DNA of 64,000 nt from Fuerstiella marisgermanici (lineage in GTDB: Bacteria > Planctomycetota > Planctomycetia > Planctomycetales > Planctomycetaceae), in assembly GCF_001983935.1 (NCBI RefSeq), contig NZ_CP017641.1, forward strand, positions 6,994,001 through 7,058,000. Direction: 5' to 3'. The notes under the pieces were generated by a model. It worked only from the letters and a program-made list of their open reading frames with translations. It was not told the origin of the DNA and made no database searches. Shown here in pieces: positions 1-9,921 of this stretch; position 1 is the stretch's first letter; each line of letters starts with the position of its first letter. The position numbers and the translations under genes are program-made.

Positions 1-2
1 AC

Positions 3-845
3 CACATTCACATCGATCACCGCCTGAACCAGCCAGCGACTGTATTTTCCGGGGCGGGCAACGACCATGTCATCACATCCAGTGGTGACGACTTCATCGA
101 CGGTGGGGCCGGTCGCGATCACATCTCCAGCGATGGTGGTCACGACACAATCGTTGACATGGACGGAAACAACGTCATCTGGTCCGGCAGCGGAAGCGAC
201 ACCGTCACGACTGGAAACGGACACGATCGTGTTTATGCGGGAGACGGTGACGACACCGTTGATTCTGGAGACGGTAACAACCTGGTTCACGGCAATGATG
301 GCAACGACACGATCATCTCAGGATCCGGGGCTGATTGCATTCACAGTGGCGATGACGATGACGTCGTCCATTCAGGAGACGGAAACGACTGGATCGACGG
401 TGGTCAAGGCAACGACGTGATCTTCGCCGGCGCAGGTAACGACAGAGTATTCGCTGGCGATGGTCGCGACGTTGTCTTTGGCGGTTCCGGGAATGATCGC
501 CTTGACGGCGGCAGAGGTCAGGACTTGCTCTTCGGCGGTACCGGCCGAGACTACCTGAACGGTGGCCGCGGTGCCGACATTCTGGTTGGAGGCGATGGTC
601 AAGACACTCTCTGCGGCGGCAAGGATAACGACCTTCTGATTGGAGGCAGCCTTGATACCGACTGGGAATCAGCCTTCGACGCGGTCGCCCTCGACGACGC
701 GCTCATGGAATGGGCGACGGGTGACCTCGCAGACACGATGAACATTCTCGGCAATGTCCTCGATGACAACGACAAGGATCATCTGTTCGGCCAGCAGGGG
801 CTGGATAGATTTGTGGCGGGAGTCAGCGATCGAACTTGTCAGTAA
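3..845 (+). CDS. RTX-type calcium-binding repeat protein, 5'-truncated
   Basis: The reading frame is open from base 3 of the window, so the true start lies upstream; about 280 residues are visible. They consist almost wholly of glycine/aspartate-rich nonapeptides of the GGxGxDxUx kind (for example GGAGRDHIS, GNDGNDTII, GGRGADILV), which fold as a Ca2+-binding parallel beta-roll in exported RTX proteins. After the last repeat (about base 650) comes a non-repetitive tail of about 65 residues beginning LLIGGSLDTD. The C-terminus of the 1964-5014 protein has a similar layout, so the two are probably related surface or secreted proteins. In the family the roll folds outside the cell when calcium is available. 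No exporter is adjacent; an ABC/HlyD pair lies at the far right of the window, but a link is only speculation. Function unknown; the repeat assignment is secure. Confidence 0.85.
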   Translation, partial: HIHIDHRLNQPATVFSGAGNDHVITSSGDDFIDGGAGRDHISSDGGHDTIVDMDGNNVIWSGSGSDTVTTGNGHDRVYAGDGDDTVDSGDGNNLVHGNDGNDTIISGSGADCIHSGDDDDVVHSGDGNDWIDGGQGNDVIFAGAGNDRVFAGDGRDVVFGGSGNDRLDGGRGQDLLFGGTGRDYLNGGRGADILVGGDGQDTLCGGKDNDLLIGGSLDTDWESAFDAVALDDALMEWATGDLADTMNILGNVLDDNDKDHLFGQQGLDRFVAGVSDRTCQ

Positions 846-1044
846 TCCTTAATCCTTGGCATTTTCTGAAAAACGTAGCGCTACGTGTCGCAACAAATTG
901 CGAGAAGGGAATTTACTGTCGGGCGCAACACAGCGAGACGCCTTCCCTTGAACGTCCGTCACAAATTTTGTGACACATAACTGCTCGAACGGACCCTTAT
1001 GTTGTGCAGGACAGTACGGAGATCTGAACTCAAATACTGAGGCC

Positions 1045-1866
1045 ATGCAACTCATGCGAAACAACAAAACCATGCGGCTTTCGATTATTGCCGGTTTCTT
1101 CATTTGCCAGCTTTGTACCGACCTTTCGGCAGACGTGTTCAGCGTGACTGACTCGGACTTTTCCGGAGGCGTCTACGACTTCACGTACTACAGCCATACG
1201 AACAAGGCTTACGTCAACGGTACAGAGGTTTCGTTCGGATCGCTGGTCATGACCAACACGGGGCTCAGTGGACCGACGACTGAAGGTGGGGCGAATTACT
1301 GGTATGCCAACGGATACTTCAACGCGGCTCAGTTGGCCGGAGACGTCACATTGGGCTGGGATTTGTCGGCCGTGACAGCAAAACTTGGGCAGGTGGAACT
1401 GTTAACAAACGCGGCCCTGTTTCAATTCAGCCCATTTACGGATGACGCCTTCGAAGACAAGCTGTACGGCGAAATCGCGACACCGGGTGCATTTGGAAGC
1501 GGCGCCTACACTCGCTACTTCGAATTCGAAGGCAACAACGATACGTCGACATCGACACTGACGAATTACACATTGCTTCAGGACGTGACTTCAAACGTGT
1601 CGACGTCGTGGCTGAATGACCCCGGTTTGTTTGAGTTAAAGCTGGGTTATCAACAGCACGCTGTCGACAGCAGCCACCCGAACATCCCCGGCAAACATCT
1701 ACAGATCTTTCGCAACAATACGGTCCCCGGTAACGCCTCGTTTCAATTAAGGTTGACCGCAGCGTCGACAGCCACCGTGCCGGAACCGTCTTCATTTGCC
1801 GGTTTGCTTTTGGTCTCAGGTGCGGTGTACGCCGGTCATCGTCATCGACGTCGTCAGTCACGCTGA
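1045..1866 (+). CDS. PEP-CTERM sorting domain protein, secreted
   Basis: About 273 residues. The N-terminus is a signal peptide (hydrophobic run LSIIAGFFICQL, then LSADVF as likely cleavage region). The C-terminus is a classic PEP-CTERM signal: VPEPSS, a hydrophobic stretch (FAGLLLVSGAVYAG) and a basic end (HRHRRRQSR). In the family this tail is recognised by an exosortase that anchors or releases the protein at the envelope. The middle (residues about 30-240) is rich in Ser, Thr, Asn and Tyr and resembles no domain I can name. Start is uncertain: ATG at 1045, 1054 and 1072 are all in frame; 1072 gives the cleanest signal peptide, while 1045 has a weak GAGG just upstream. It sits between two RTX-type genes on the same strand. 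The exosortase is not in this window. Confidence 0.85.
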   Translation: MQLMRNNKTMRLSIIAGFFICQLCTDLSADVFSVTDSDFSGGVYDFTYYSHTNKAYVNGTEVSFGSLVMTNTGLSGPTTEGGANYWYANGYFNAAQLAGDVTLGWDLSAVTAKLGQVELLTNAALFQFSPFTDDAFEDKLYGEIATPGAFGSGAYTRYFEFEGNNDTSTSTLTNYTLLQDVTSNVSTSWLNDPGLFELKLGYQQHAVDSSHPNIPGKHLQIFRNNTVPGNASFQLRLTAASTATVPEPSSFAGLLLVSGAVYAGHRHRRRQSR

Positions 1867-1963
1867 AACCCAACCGGCAACGCTCGCGGTGTGCCGGCTG
1901 TTCATAATCCTGCCGTCGCTCCTTTCGCATTTCTGCTACCTACCTTCACGTCAGAATAAGACC

Positions 1964-4900
1964 ATGAAACTTCAAGCTCAGCTTCGCACATTCTTCTCTC
2001 GCCTTAATCGCAAGTCACGTTGTCGACGATGTCGATTCGCCGCGTCCGGAACATCTGCAGAAAATCTTGAATCGCGTGCATTACTCAGCAGCGTGAGTGT
2101 GTCCGGCACATCGCTGAGTTTTTTTGCCGATGCCGATGAGACGAATACCGTCACCATTTCCGAATCCGGAGGCACGATCACCATCATTGACACCACGGCT
2201 CCGATTACGGCAGGTGCCGGAGTCACTGTGGTGAACACCAATGAAGTCACAATTCCTACGGCGGGCCTGGTTGTGATCAACGTGAACCTCGGCGATCTGA
2301 ACGATTCGCTGGACATGTCGGCGGTTGGCCAGATCGGAAGTCTGCGTCGGACGTCTCTGGTTGGCGGAGACGGAGATGACATCATCATCGGCAGTGATCT
2401 GAACGACGGCTTTTCGGAAAGTCCTGGAAGCGATTCAATCGATGGTCGTGGGGAAATCACCAGTGATCAGTGGTTGGTCAATTCTGACATCAACATGACG
2501 CTGACCGATGCCGGCCTCACTATCGGTTCCGAATTCGATACGTATGCAAACATCGAATTCGTAAGTCTTGGCGGACTCGCCAGTGACAACACAATCGATG
2601 CGTCGGCTGTGACTGCCGCCAGCGGCATCACGAGTGGCATCAATCTGACCGGCCGCGATGGCAATGACATACTGATCGGTGCTCAGGGAGTGCGAAACAG
2701 CTTCCTGGATTTCGTTGGCGACAATTCGTTTGTCGGCGGATCTCTCAGCGACAGTGTACCCGCCTTTCGGGATCAGGATATGACTCTGACGGACTCCACG
2801 TTTCTAATCGGAACAAGTGTCAACACTCACGTCAGTGTTGAGAATTTCGACATGCGTGGCGGCCCCACCGGCAACATCATCGACGCATCGGCCATTTCAA
2901 TGGCTGGCGATGTCACGACCGTGCAGATCATTGGCGATACCGGAAATGACACGCTCCGAGGCAGCTATTTGAACGACACGATTCGCGATACCGGTGGCGT
3001 AAATGTCCTGGATGGACTCGGTGGTACGGACATTCTGATCATCTTTGGCGACACAGACCAGGTCCTCACAAATAGCACACTGTCAATCAATGGCATCGTC
3101 AGCACTCATGCCAACTTCGAGGACGTGCGACTCCAGGGCGGTGCAGGGAATAACATCCTGGATTCCAGTGCCGTAACAGCGGCTTCCGGAATCAATGTTG
3201 TTTACCTGACGGGGCTGGCGGGAAATGATTCGTTGTTGGGAGGCGAACTCAACGAGATTCTGGCCGACAACGACGGCAACAACACGATCGATGGCGGCGG
3301 TGGCGTGGATCGCTTTACCGCAACCGGGGACGTTGATATGTCAGCCATCGATGGCACGTTGTTTGTCGGCCCTTACGTCAATACGTTCTCGAATGTGGAA
3401 GACCTGCGAATGACAGGCGGTGCCGGGGACAACGTTTTGGATTCGTCCGCTTTGACGGCGGCCAGCGGAGTCACCACGAACGTGATCTCTTCACTGACGG
3501 GGAACGACACAATCCGTCCGTCGGGCGACACCGGGATCAATTCCAACCTGAATGGTGGTGACGGAGCCGCCTCTGGAATCGACACGCTGGATCTCACCCA
3601 GTTTCCCGTTACGCCGAACGTCAACATTTCCGGCCCCGGAACTTCGGATGGATCACTCGGTAATGTTGGTGCAAATATCAGTTTCAACAACATGAACCTA
3701 ATCACGCTGCCGCCGGAATACGACTTTTCAGCAGCAACGTATTCTGCAGCAGAAGGTGATTCGCCCAGCCCAACCAACGTCGTACAAGTCACTCGGTCTG
3801 TGAATACATCGATCGCCTCGTCGGTGGATGTGGTTTTGACGGATGGCACGGCAACTGGCGGAACGGACTTCACCGCCGGGCCAATCACGGTGAGTTTCCT
3901 GCCCGGTGAAGTTATGAAAAGCGTGCCGATCGAACTGCTTGGCGATACCGATGTGGAAGCGGACGAAACGATTCTATTGTCATTCGCGAAAGGCATCGCG
4001 GGCGGCGTTATCCCAACGGCTGAGCTCACCATTCTGAATGACGATGTCTCTAACCTGCCGCCGGAAGTGTTGACCGTTGAAACCGATGCCACGTTTGTTG
4101 ACAAGGCCAGCCCCGGAGATTCGGTGACGCTGAACGCCACGTTCACCGATCCGAATCCGAGCGACGTCCATACCGCAACGATCGATTGGGGTGACGGCAA
4201 TTCGTCGACCGGAGTCGTGTCAGGTGGCAACGTCACAGGCAGCCATACGTACTTGACCGGCGGAATTTTTGAAGTGACGGTGACCGTGGATGACGGCATC
4301 GAAACCGACGATGCGGTCTCAACCGCTGTCGTGTCGGGAGCCCGAGTCACCGACGATGGGACTCTGCAGATCATCGGCACGGATCAGCGAGACCGCATTC
4401 ACGTCAAACGAATTGGTAGCAACATTCGAGTCCAACTGAAAGCTGGCTACGGTCCAACTCAGCAATCGTACATCCCTGTCAGCGACGTTTCTTCAATCCT
4501 GATCTATTCCTGTGAGGGCAGTGACCATATTCACCTGGATCGCAACATCAGCATGCCAGCGGTCATCGACGCCGGTTCCGGCAACGACGAAGTCATCGGC
4601 GGTTCGGGGGATGATCTGATCCGAGGCGGCTCAGGGCGAGACTTCGTATCTGGTGGACAAGGCCACGACGTAATATTGGGCGGCAGCGGACACGACGTTC
4701 TCTTCGGCGATTCGGGCCGAGACATCATCATCGCGGGTGCTGGATTCGATCTGGCATTTGGCGGCAGCGGTCAGGACATCATGATCGGTGGCGACACCAT
4801 CCATGATGGCGACGACGTAGCGTTGAACGGTATCCGGGACGAATGGACGTCTCACAAGTCACTCGCCGTACGCAAACAGAACCTCATCAACGGCACCGGT

Positions 4901-5014
4901 GACGGCAATGGACTGAACGGCACCGCGTTTCTGGATTCATTGTCGCTGATCGACGACAACGCATTCGACCTGCTGTTTGATGGCTGGGGCACGGATTGGT
5001 ATCCCCAACAATAA
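1964..5014 (+). CDS. Large secreted repeat protein with Calx-beta, PKD-like and RTX repeats
   Basis: 1016 residues from ATG 1964, which opens a short basic N-terminus; upstream in-frame codons overlap the previous gene and look non-coding. Residues about 35-42 read LESRALLS, the conserved N-terminal motif of many very large planctomycete exported proteins. Residues about 165-525 hold four copies of a unit of roughly 80-100 residues with the signature NxxDxSAxTAASG followed by GNDxL. A Calx-beta domain follows (about 585-695, ending AELTILNDD), then a PKD-like domain (about 710-790, with IDWGDGNSS and GSHTY). At about 869-945 are RTX nonapeptides such as GGSGDDLIR, then a roughly 70-residue tail. 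Calx-beta, PKD and RTX modules point to an extracellular adhesin or structural protein that binds calcium. Substrate and secretion route are unknown. Confidence 0.88.
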   Translation: MKLQAQLRTFFSRLNRKSRCRRCRFAASGTSAENLESRALLSSVSVSGTSLSFFADADETNTVTISESGGTITIIDTTAPITAGAGVTVVNTNEVTIPTAGLVVINVNLGDLNDSLDMSAVGQIGSLRRTSLVGGDGDDIIIGSDLNDGFSESPGSDSIDGRGEITSDQWLVNSDINMTLTDAGLTIGSEFDTYANIEFVSLGGLASDNTIDASAVTAASGITSGINLTGRDGNDILIGAQGVRNSFLDFVGDNSFVGGSLSDSVPAFRDQDMTLTDSTFLIGTSVNTHVSVENFDMRGGPTGNIIDASAISMAGDVTTVQIIGDTGNDTLRGSYLNDTIRDTGGVNVLDGLGGTDILIIFGDTDQVLTNSTLSINGIVSTHANFEDVRLQGGAGNNILDSSAVTAASGINVVYLTGLAGNDSLLGGELNEILADNDGNNTIDGGGGVDRFTATGDVDMSAIDGTLFVGPYVNTFSNVEDLRMTGGAGDNVLDSSALTAASGVTTNVISSLTGNDTIRPSGDTGINSNLNGGDGAASGIDTLDLTQFPVTPNVNISGPGTSDGSLGNVGANISFNNMNLITLPPEYDFSAATYSAAEGDSPSPTNVVQVTRSVNTSIASSVDVVLTDGTATGGTDFTAGPITVSFLPGEVMKSVPIELLGDTDVEADETILLSFAKGIAGGVIPTAELTILNDDVSNLPPEVLTVETDATFVDKASPGDSVTLNATFTDPNPSDVHTATIDWGDGNSSTGVVSGGNVTGSHTYLTGGIFEVTVTVDDGIETDDAVSTAVVSGARVTDDGTLQIIGTDQRDRIHVKRIGSNIRVQLKAGYGPTQQSYIPVSDVSSILIYSCEGSDHIHLDRNISMPAVIDAGSGNDEVIGGSGDDLIRGGSGRDFVSGGQGHDVILGGSGHDVLFGDSGRDIIIAGAGFDLAFGGSGQDIMIGGDTIHDGDDVALNGIRDEWTSHKSLAVRKQNLINGTGDGNGLNGTAFLDSLSLIDDNAFDLLFDGWGTDWYPQQ

Positions 5015-5290
5015 TGGTTCAATCGCCAATGGTATTCGTGCCTTTCTCTTCCATCCTGATTGTTCATCTCAGGTGTTTCGAGGGGGACGCTAAGCTGACA
5101 GCGGGACCAGGCAAGCCGGTGACATTATGCTGATTGGGAAAATCAGAACACCTGCACTGTCAACGACCAATGGCTGACGCCGATGTTCTGCCAAAACGCG
5201 AGGCAATCGCGAACAACTGATCCGCGAATATGGTGATGTCGAGCAGGTTGCCAAACGGAAATCGCTAGCGCCAAGTCCTTAGCAATGACT

Positions 5291-6523
5291 CTAACGCACA
5301 GGTCGCGGAGACGCGGTGGGCCGCAGCGATTGCGTGTGGGCCGGCTTCTCTCTGGGGCCGTGCAGGTAGTTGCCAATAATCGTGTATCGCACGAACAACT
5401 GGTAACTCAGCAGGCCAATCACTGTCGTCACGCTGCTGACGATCAGAAACTTGAAAACTGAAGGTATGTCGATCCAGTGCAGCGCGGTGGCCAGCGCCGC
5501 GACGATCGGTAAATGGCAGAGATACATCCAGTACGAAGAATCCGCGATGTAGCGAGCCTGGGGCCCTTCTGAATTCCAATGGTGCAGGAAGCAACCCATC
5601 AGTCCGTAGATCGTCAACCATGCGATCAGGGCCACCGTGAGGCCCATCACCAGTCGCCCGGTCAAGGATTGCAGATCAAGAAAGTTGGTGCGCAACAGGA
5701 CCAGATACACAATGCCCAAGGGCACCGAGAGCAACAGATGAGTCTTCGGGAACCTGACGGCTTTCATGAACCATTCACGATTCTGAAACGCCGTGATACC
5801 ACCAATGAAATAGATCGTGAAGTACAACAAACGAGGCGGGTCAGCCAAAAACGTGTTGTGGTGAGCGATCACGGGGCTGAGGTCGCTCCATAGTAACAGG
5901 CCTGTCGGGATCGCTGCGGCGATCGGCATCCACCACTTCGGAGCGATTGCAGTTTTTGTCTCGCGGACAGGCTTTCCGGTGCCCGGCATCACAACGCTTA
6001 AGAATAGATAGACGGAGCTCATGATGATGAGATCCTGCAGAAACCAAAGGTGAGCCGGGCCAAAACTGTTCTCTTGAAGCTTGGGCGGCAACGGAACATG
6101 CGGCATCATCTGATCGTAGGTGCATTGCCCGGTCAGATACCATCCGCCGACGAACACAACATATAGGATTGGGCCGATTGTCCATGCCGCGACAATGTAA
6201 GGGACGACGAGTCTTTTGAAACGCTTTCTGGCGAACTGCTCAGCACCGTGACGGTCCATCGTGAGCTTCGCAAAGAAACCGGCCAGGAAAAAGAACAATG
6301 GCAACCGCCACGCATGCACCCACCAGTACGCGAAGTCGCCGACAAGAGACGGCGTATCCTGAACCACCCATCGCATTCCTTCTAACGGTCTGGCCAGATA
6401 CGCCATTGACGCGTGCAGAGTGATTCCCAACAGCATGGCAATTGCGCGCAGGGCCGACATTCCACCAAGAGTTGTTCTAAGCGGCGTTGGTTCGAAGGAG
6501 GTTGTATGCGCAGGTGTGGTCAT
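5291..6523 (-). CDS. Acyltransferase-3 family integral membrane protein
   Basis: 410 residues with about ten hydrophobic segments. The N-terminal part fits the acyltransferase-3 (OpgC/OafA-like) family: LRAIAMLLGITLHASMAY places the family's conserved histidine in TM1 and is followed by WRLPLFFFLAGFF and a basic RKRFKRLVVPY loop; later ALHWIDIPSVFKFL and WMYLCHLPIV are also typical. Members move acyl groups across or onto carbohydrates and lipids at the cytoplasmic membrane. The gene is the last of a minus-strand run: only 5 bases separate it from the upstream MMPL exporter gene, and the desaturase and acyltransferase genes precede that. This suggests it modifies the lipid product of the locus. 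A second in-frame ATG at 6460 is possible. The specific donor and acceptor cannot be read from sequence. Confidence 0.82.
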   Translation of the reverse strand: MTTPAHTTSFEPTPLRTTLGGMSALRAIAMLLGITLHASMAYLARPLEGMRWVVQDTPSLVGDFAYWWVHAWRLPLFFFLAGFFAKLTMDRHGAEQFARKRFKRLVVPYIVAAWTIGPILYVVFVGGWYLTGQCTYDQMMPHVPLPPKLQENSFGPAHLWFLQDLIIMSSVYLFLSVVMPGTGKPVRETKTAIAPKWWMPIAAAIPTGLLLWSDLSPVIAHHNTFLADPPRLLYFTIYFIGGITAFQNREWFMKAVRFPKTHLLLSVPLGIVYLVLLRTNFLDLQSLTGRLVMGLTVALIAWLTIYGLMGCFLHHWNSEGPQARYIADSSYWMYLCHLPIVAALATALHWIDIPSVFKFLIVSSVTTVIGLLSYQLFVRYTIIGNYLHGPREKPAHTQSLRPTASPRPVR

Positions 6524-6528
6524 AGCTG

Positions 6529-8784
6529 CTACGGTTGAGTTAACTTGACAGCGGATGGGGCTTTGGTCACTGAATCAGCTTCTGTTACGCGGCCGGGGAG
6601 CAGCGTCAGCAGGGCCGGCAGGAATAACAGATCGGCGGGTAGAGCAACGATCAGCGTGACACACGCCATCGAAGCGAAACTGACATGGGGCGGCAGTTGG
6701 CTGGTCATGACGGTTCCCAGGCCTGCCGTTATCACGATCGTCGTCAGCATCAGCGCGCTGCCCACGGCGACAAACGTCCGTTGATTTGCAACGACGGAAC
6801 TGCTGCCCTTGCGCCGTTCACTGCGGAAGTGGTGCAGGTAGTGAATTGTGTCGTCAACGGCGATCCCCAGGCAGATTGCGAACGAACACGTTGCAGCAAT
6901 TCCTAGTGACCCCACCATGCAATATTGCAATGCTCCGGAAACGGCCAGAGGCATGACGTTGGGGATGATTGAGATCAACCCGATTTGCCAGGAATGAAAA
7001 CTGATGGCCAGCAGCATAAAGATAATCGCGGCGGCCATCATCAGGCTCTGCATCATTTCCCTGATCAATTGACTCACGATTTTGCCTTCGACAATCACGT
7101 CGCTCAGAAGTTCTACTTCGAATCCTGGGTTGGCCGTTTCGATGCTGACCAGTTTTGACTTGAGTTCATTGAGAACCGGTTCAAGAGCCGCAAAGCCCAG
7201 GTCCTGCATGCGTGTGACGACGATAGTTGAACGAATGTCCGGACGATAGAACTGATGCTTCAAAGACTCCGGCAGTTGGTTGGCGAGGATCGATTGATCC
7301 TGCCGATTCGAGCCTCTGACCACCGTAAGAGCCGTGCGGATCGACAACGGGCGTCCCAGCAGTGGCTGTTGAGCAATTAAGGACTCGCATTCACGAATGG
7401 CCGGCCATATCTGCTTTCGAGACGTATTTTCGGGCCAGCGAAGCATGACTCTCAGGCTGCGAATGCCGCCCACATGCCTGTCGCAATGGTGCATGGCCTG
7501 CCACTCTTCGGATTGATTCGGCACGCGATCGCTGACGCGCTCGTCGGCAATTAGTCGGCTGCATAATACCAAACAGCCGACGGTTATCGCCGCGCCGATG
7601 ATCGTCACCATGCGAGCGTGACTTGCTGAAAAGCGAATCACTCCTTTGAAACGACTGATGAATCGTGCCAACGGTTCCTGCTGGTGGTTGACGTGCATTC
7701 GACGACCAAGCCAGGACACCGCCAGTAGCGGGCTCACCAGAACGACGGCAAAAAATGTGACGATGACTCCAATAGCCGATGCGTATCCGAATCCGGCGAT
7801 CATTTCTGACTGCGACAGTGCCAATGAACCGAAGCCAATGGCTGTTGTGAGCGACGTTAACAGGCATGCCGGACCTGTCTGGACAAGTGCGTTCCGAGCT
7901 GCGTCGATGACGTTGCTTCCGGAGACCCGAAGCTGTTTGAGTCTAAGCGTAAAATGGACGCCGTCCGTGAATCCGATCATGACGATCATCACGGGCAGAA
8001 TGATTTTGGCCAGTTCGTTTTCAGATTGCCCGATCAGCTTCAGCCAGCCGAGTGTCCAGATCACGCCAACGACAGGGCCACTGCACGCAATGATAATGGC
8101 GATCGGTCGGCGAAACACCAGAATCTGTAGTCCACCAACAAGCAGATACGCCCAAATTTGTATGCGGACATGATCGCCAGCCAAAGCTCGATTGTGCAGA
8201 TCGTAAAGCGCCAGCGTTCCGGTAACTCGTACCCGAATATCGGTCGCCGCCAGGTTCCGCATCGCTATCGATCGAATAGTGCTGACGAGCGATTTGTCAT
8301 TCGTGTCGAGTAGCATCAATAACGTTCGGCCGTCTGAGGAAATCAGATTGTTCGCGGCCAGAGGATGATTCACCAATGCCTGTTTCGCATCGACCAGTTC
8401 CTGCGCCGATGTGGCGTTGGTGACGATGGGCAGCCAAAGTCGCTGTCTTCCACGCGGGCTGACTTCGGGAATATCTCCAACCCACGTCAGATTCAGGACT
8501 TCTTTAATCTCGCGTAACGCCACAGCGGTGTGCTGCAGTGCGGCGATGTGTGCGGGTTGGAAGAAGTCTTCGCTTTGGAAAACGAGCACAATGGGGGCGT
8601 TGGATTTGAACTGTCGTTCCGTCGCGCGAAGTTCGTCGATCACTTCCTTTGGAACCCACCCTGCGGATTGTGACTCGGCGATCCGGAAGCCGGCAAATCC
8701 AAGCAATGGCGCAATGCTAAGGACGATGACCAAAAGCCATCCCGGCAGCGGGCGATTGATGAAGGTGTCGGTAAAGAATTTCAT
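6529..8784 (-). CDS. MMPL/RND-family exporter
   Basis: 751 residues. There is an N-terminal TM (WLLVIVLSIAPLLG), a periplasmic loop of about 190 residues, a first bundle of about five TMs (including GVIWTLGWLKLIG and MIVMIGFTDGVHFTL), a second single TM (MVTIIGAAITVGCLVL), a second periplasmic loop and a final TM bundle (AAAIIFMLLAISFH, CSFAICLGIAVDDTIHYLHH). The duplicated layout and the GFTDGVHF and IAVDDTIHY motifs with acidic residues in TM4 and TM10 are typical of proton-driven MMPL/HpnN-type transporters, which move lipids and hydrophobic compounds. It lies 27 bases after the desaturase gene and 5 bases before the acyltransferase-3 gene on the same strand, so it probably exports the lipid made by that locus. 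The family assignment is firm; the cargo is inferred. Confidence 0.88.
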   Translation of the reverse strand: MKFFTDTFINRPLPGWLLVIVLSIAPLLGFAGFRIAESQSAGWVPKEVIDELRATERQFKSNAPIVLVFQSEDFFQPAHIAALQHTAVALREIKEVLNLTWVGDIPEVSPRGRQRLWLPIVTNATSAQELVDAKQALVNHPLAANNLISSDGRTLLMLLDTNDKSLVSTIRSIAMRNLAATDIRVRVTGTLALYDLHNRALAGDHVRIQIWAYLLVGGLQILVFRRPIAIIIACSGPVVGVIWTLGWLKLIGQSENELAKIILPVMIVMIGFTDGVHFTLRLKQLRVSGSNVIDAARNALVQTGPACLLTSLTTAIGFGSLALSQSEMIAGFGYASAIGVIVTFFAVVLVSPLLAVSWLGRRMHVNHQQEPLARFISRFKGVIRFSASHARMVTIIGAAITVGCLVLCSRLIADERVSDRVPNQSEEWQAMHHCDRHVGGIRSLRVMLRWPENTSRKQIWPAIRECESLIAQQPLLGRPLSIRTALTVVRGSNRQDQSILANQLPESLKHQFYRPDIRSTIVVTRMQDLGFAALEPVLNELKSKLVSIETANPGFEVELLSDVIVEGKIVSQLIREMMQSLMMAAAIIFMLLAISFHSWQIGLISIIPNVMPLAVSGALQYCMVGSLGIAATCSFAICLGIAVDDTIHYLHHFRSERRKGSSSVVANQRTFVAVGSALMLTTIVITAGLGTVMTSQLPPHVSFASMACVTLIVALPADLLFLPALLTLLPGRVTEADSVTKAPSAVKLTQP

Positions 8785-8811
8785 TTTGAAAGGAAGGCGG
8801 CCAGCGGCTGG

Positions 8812-9894
8812 TCAGCCCCAATGTGTTTCTGAGCTGACTTTCGCGGATGTCTGTGACGGCAGGTGGCTGAGGTCATCCGTGCAGCCGGCATTTACGCCTA
8901 CGCCCGGATTTCTAACCATTGCGACCAGCGTGTCCACGAACGCCGCGAAGAACGAAGGGAAGATCGGATAGCGTTGTCCGGGGTTGGCCTCTGAAATCTC
9001 TTCCATTCGCTGCTTCAGCGATGAACATTCGAGCTTTGGATAGCGGTGATGCGGGCCGTGTACGGCAAGGTCGAAGTTGAAGAACGACAGCGTCCGGGTG
9101 ATAAAACTCGGGCCGACAACCGTGCGCGTGCCATGCAGCGGATCGAAGCTGCTGGTGCCAACATGATCCATGATCTTGCGAAGACCGTTCACTGCCGTTG
9201 CCAGTAGTGGCGGGAGCGCAAAAATGAAATGCTCCGGCTGGAACTGAAACCTGCCTGTCTGGTGCATCCAGATTCCAGTGCCGATGGTCCCGAGCCAGAA
9301 CACGGCGATTCCACAGTACTCGATTTTCATCGTTCGGCGAATCGGTAGAGGCACCGGAGATTCTTTTGAGAAGCAGATGCGGCCCCAGATGATGGGTGTC
9401 GCGACGACCGCAAAAACGATGTCGAACCACACAAAGATTCGCCGGAAACGTAACGATGCTCGAGGATCACTGTAGGGCCACATTTCCCAGTCGAGAGGCG
9501 TATTGAGATAAGCATGGTGTCGCATGTGAACCTCCCTGTACACGGTGTGGGGAATTCCGAGCACGGTTCCAATGATTTTTGCGCTGACCGTTACCACAAG
9601 CGGAGTCGAGTTCAGGTTCCCATGTACAATCTCGTGTGTCAGACCTCCGATGCAAAACCACGCGTACGCAAGCAGGGGAATCCAGATCATCGACGCTGCC
9701 ATGTTGGTCGGGCTGTAATTCGCCATCCACCAGCACTGACCGATACATGCGATGATCGGAAAAGCAATTAGCCTGGGCAGTAACTTAAAAGACATGAAAC
9801 TGATCTGCTGATTGAAACATCGGCGGTTGACCATGCTCGGAAACGCGTGCTGCTGCTTTCGCACTGCGTCGATTGTTGAACCTAAGAATGGCAA
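8812..9894 (-). CDS. Membrane fatty-acid desaturase
   Basis: 360 residues. All three histidine boxes of the acyl-lipid/acyl-CoA desaturase superfamily are visible: HEIVH (87-91), HMRHH (123-127) and a C-terminal HGPHHRYP. These bind the di-iron centre that inserts a double bond (or hydroxyl) into an acyl chain at the membrane. Hydrophobic segments flank box 1 (LLAYAWFCIGGL) and separate boxes 2 and 3. The gene is 27 bases downstream of an HHxxxDG acyltransferase gene and 27 bases upstream of the MMPL exporter gene, consistent with one operon. The protein is clearly paralogous to the 25161-26219 product (shared YREVH/YRESH, RHHAYLN, WPYSDP and GTRTVV segments). The longest ATG start is used; ATG codons further in are possible. 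Regiospecificity is unknown. Confidence 0.88.
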   Translation of the reverse strand: MPFLGSTIDAVRKQQHAFPSMVNRRCFNQQISFMSFKLLPRLIAFPIIACIGQCWWMANYSPTNMAASMIWIPLLAYAWFCIGGLTHEIVHGNLNSTPLVVTVSAKIIGTVLGIPHTVYREVHMRHHAYLNTPLDWEMWPYSDPRASLRFRRIFVWFDIVFAVVATPIIWGRICFSKESPVPLPIRRTMKIEYCGIAVFWLGTIGTGIWMHQTGRFQFQPEHFIFALPPLLATAVNGLRKIMDHVGTSSFDPLHGTRTVVGPSFITRTLSFFNFDLAVHGPHHRYPKLECSSLKQRMEEISEANPGQRYPIFPSFFAAFVDTLVAMVRNPGVGVNAGCTDDLSHLPSQTSAKVSSETHWG

Positions 9895-9921
9895 CGGCTG
9901 AAGATTGGGGCATCGAGGCAG

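Noticed and set aside
873-886. Perfect 14-base palindrome ACGTAGCGCTACGT downstream of the first gene
   Set aside because: About four such palindromes are expected by chance in a window of this length, and there is no T tract or second copy.
3373-4380. Long open frame on the minus strand within the Calx-beta/PKD protein (335 codons)
   Set aside because: It is antisense to a well-supported protein; its Ser/Val/Pro-rich product has no domain and reflects the codon use of the + gene.
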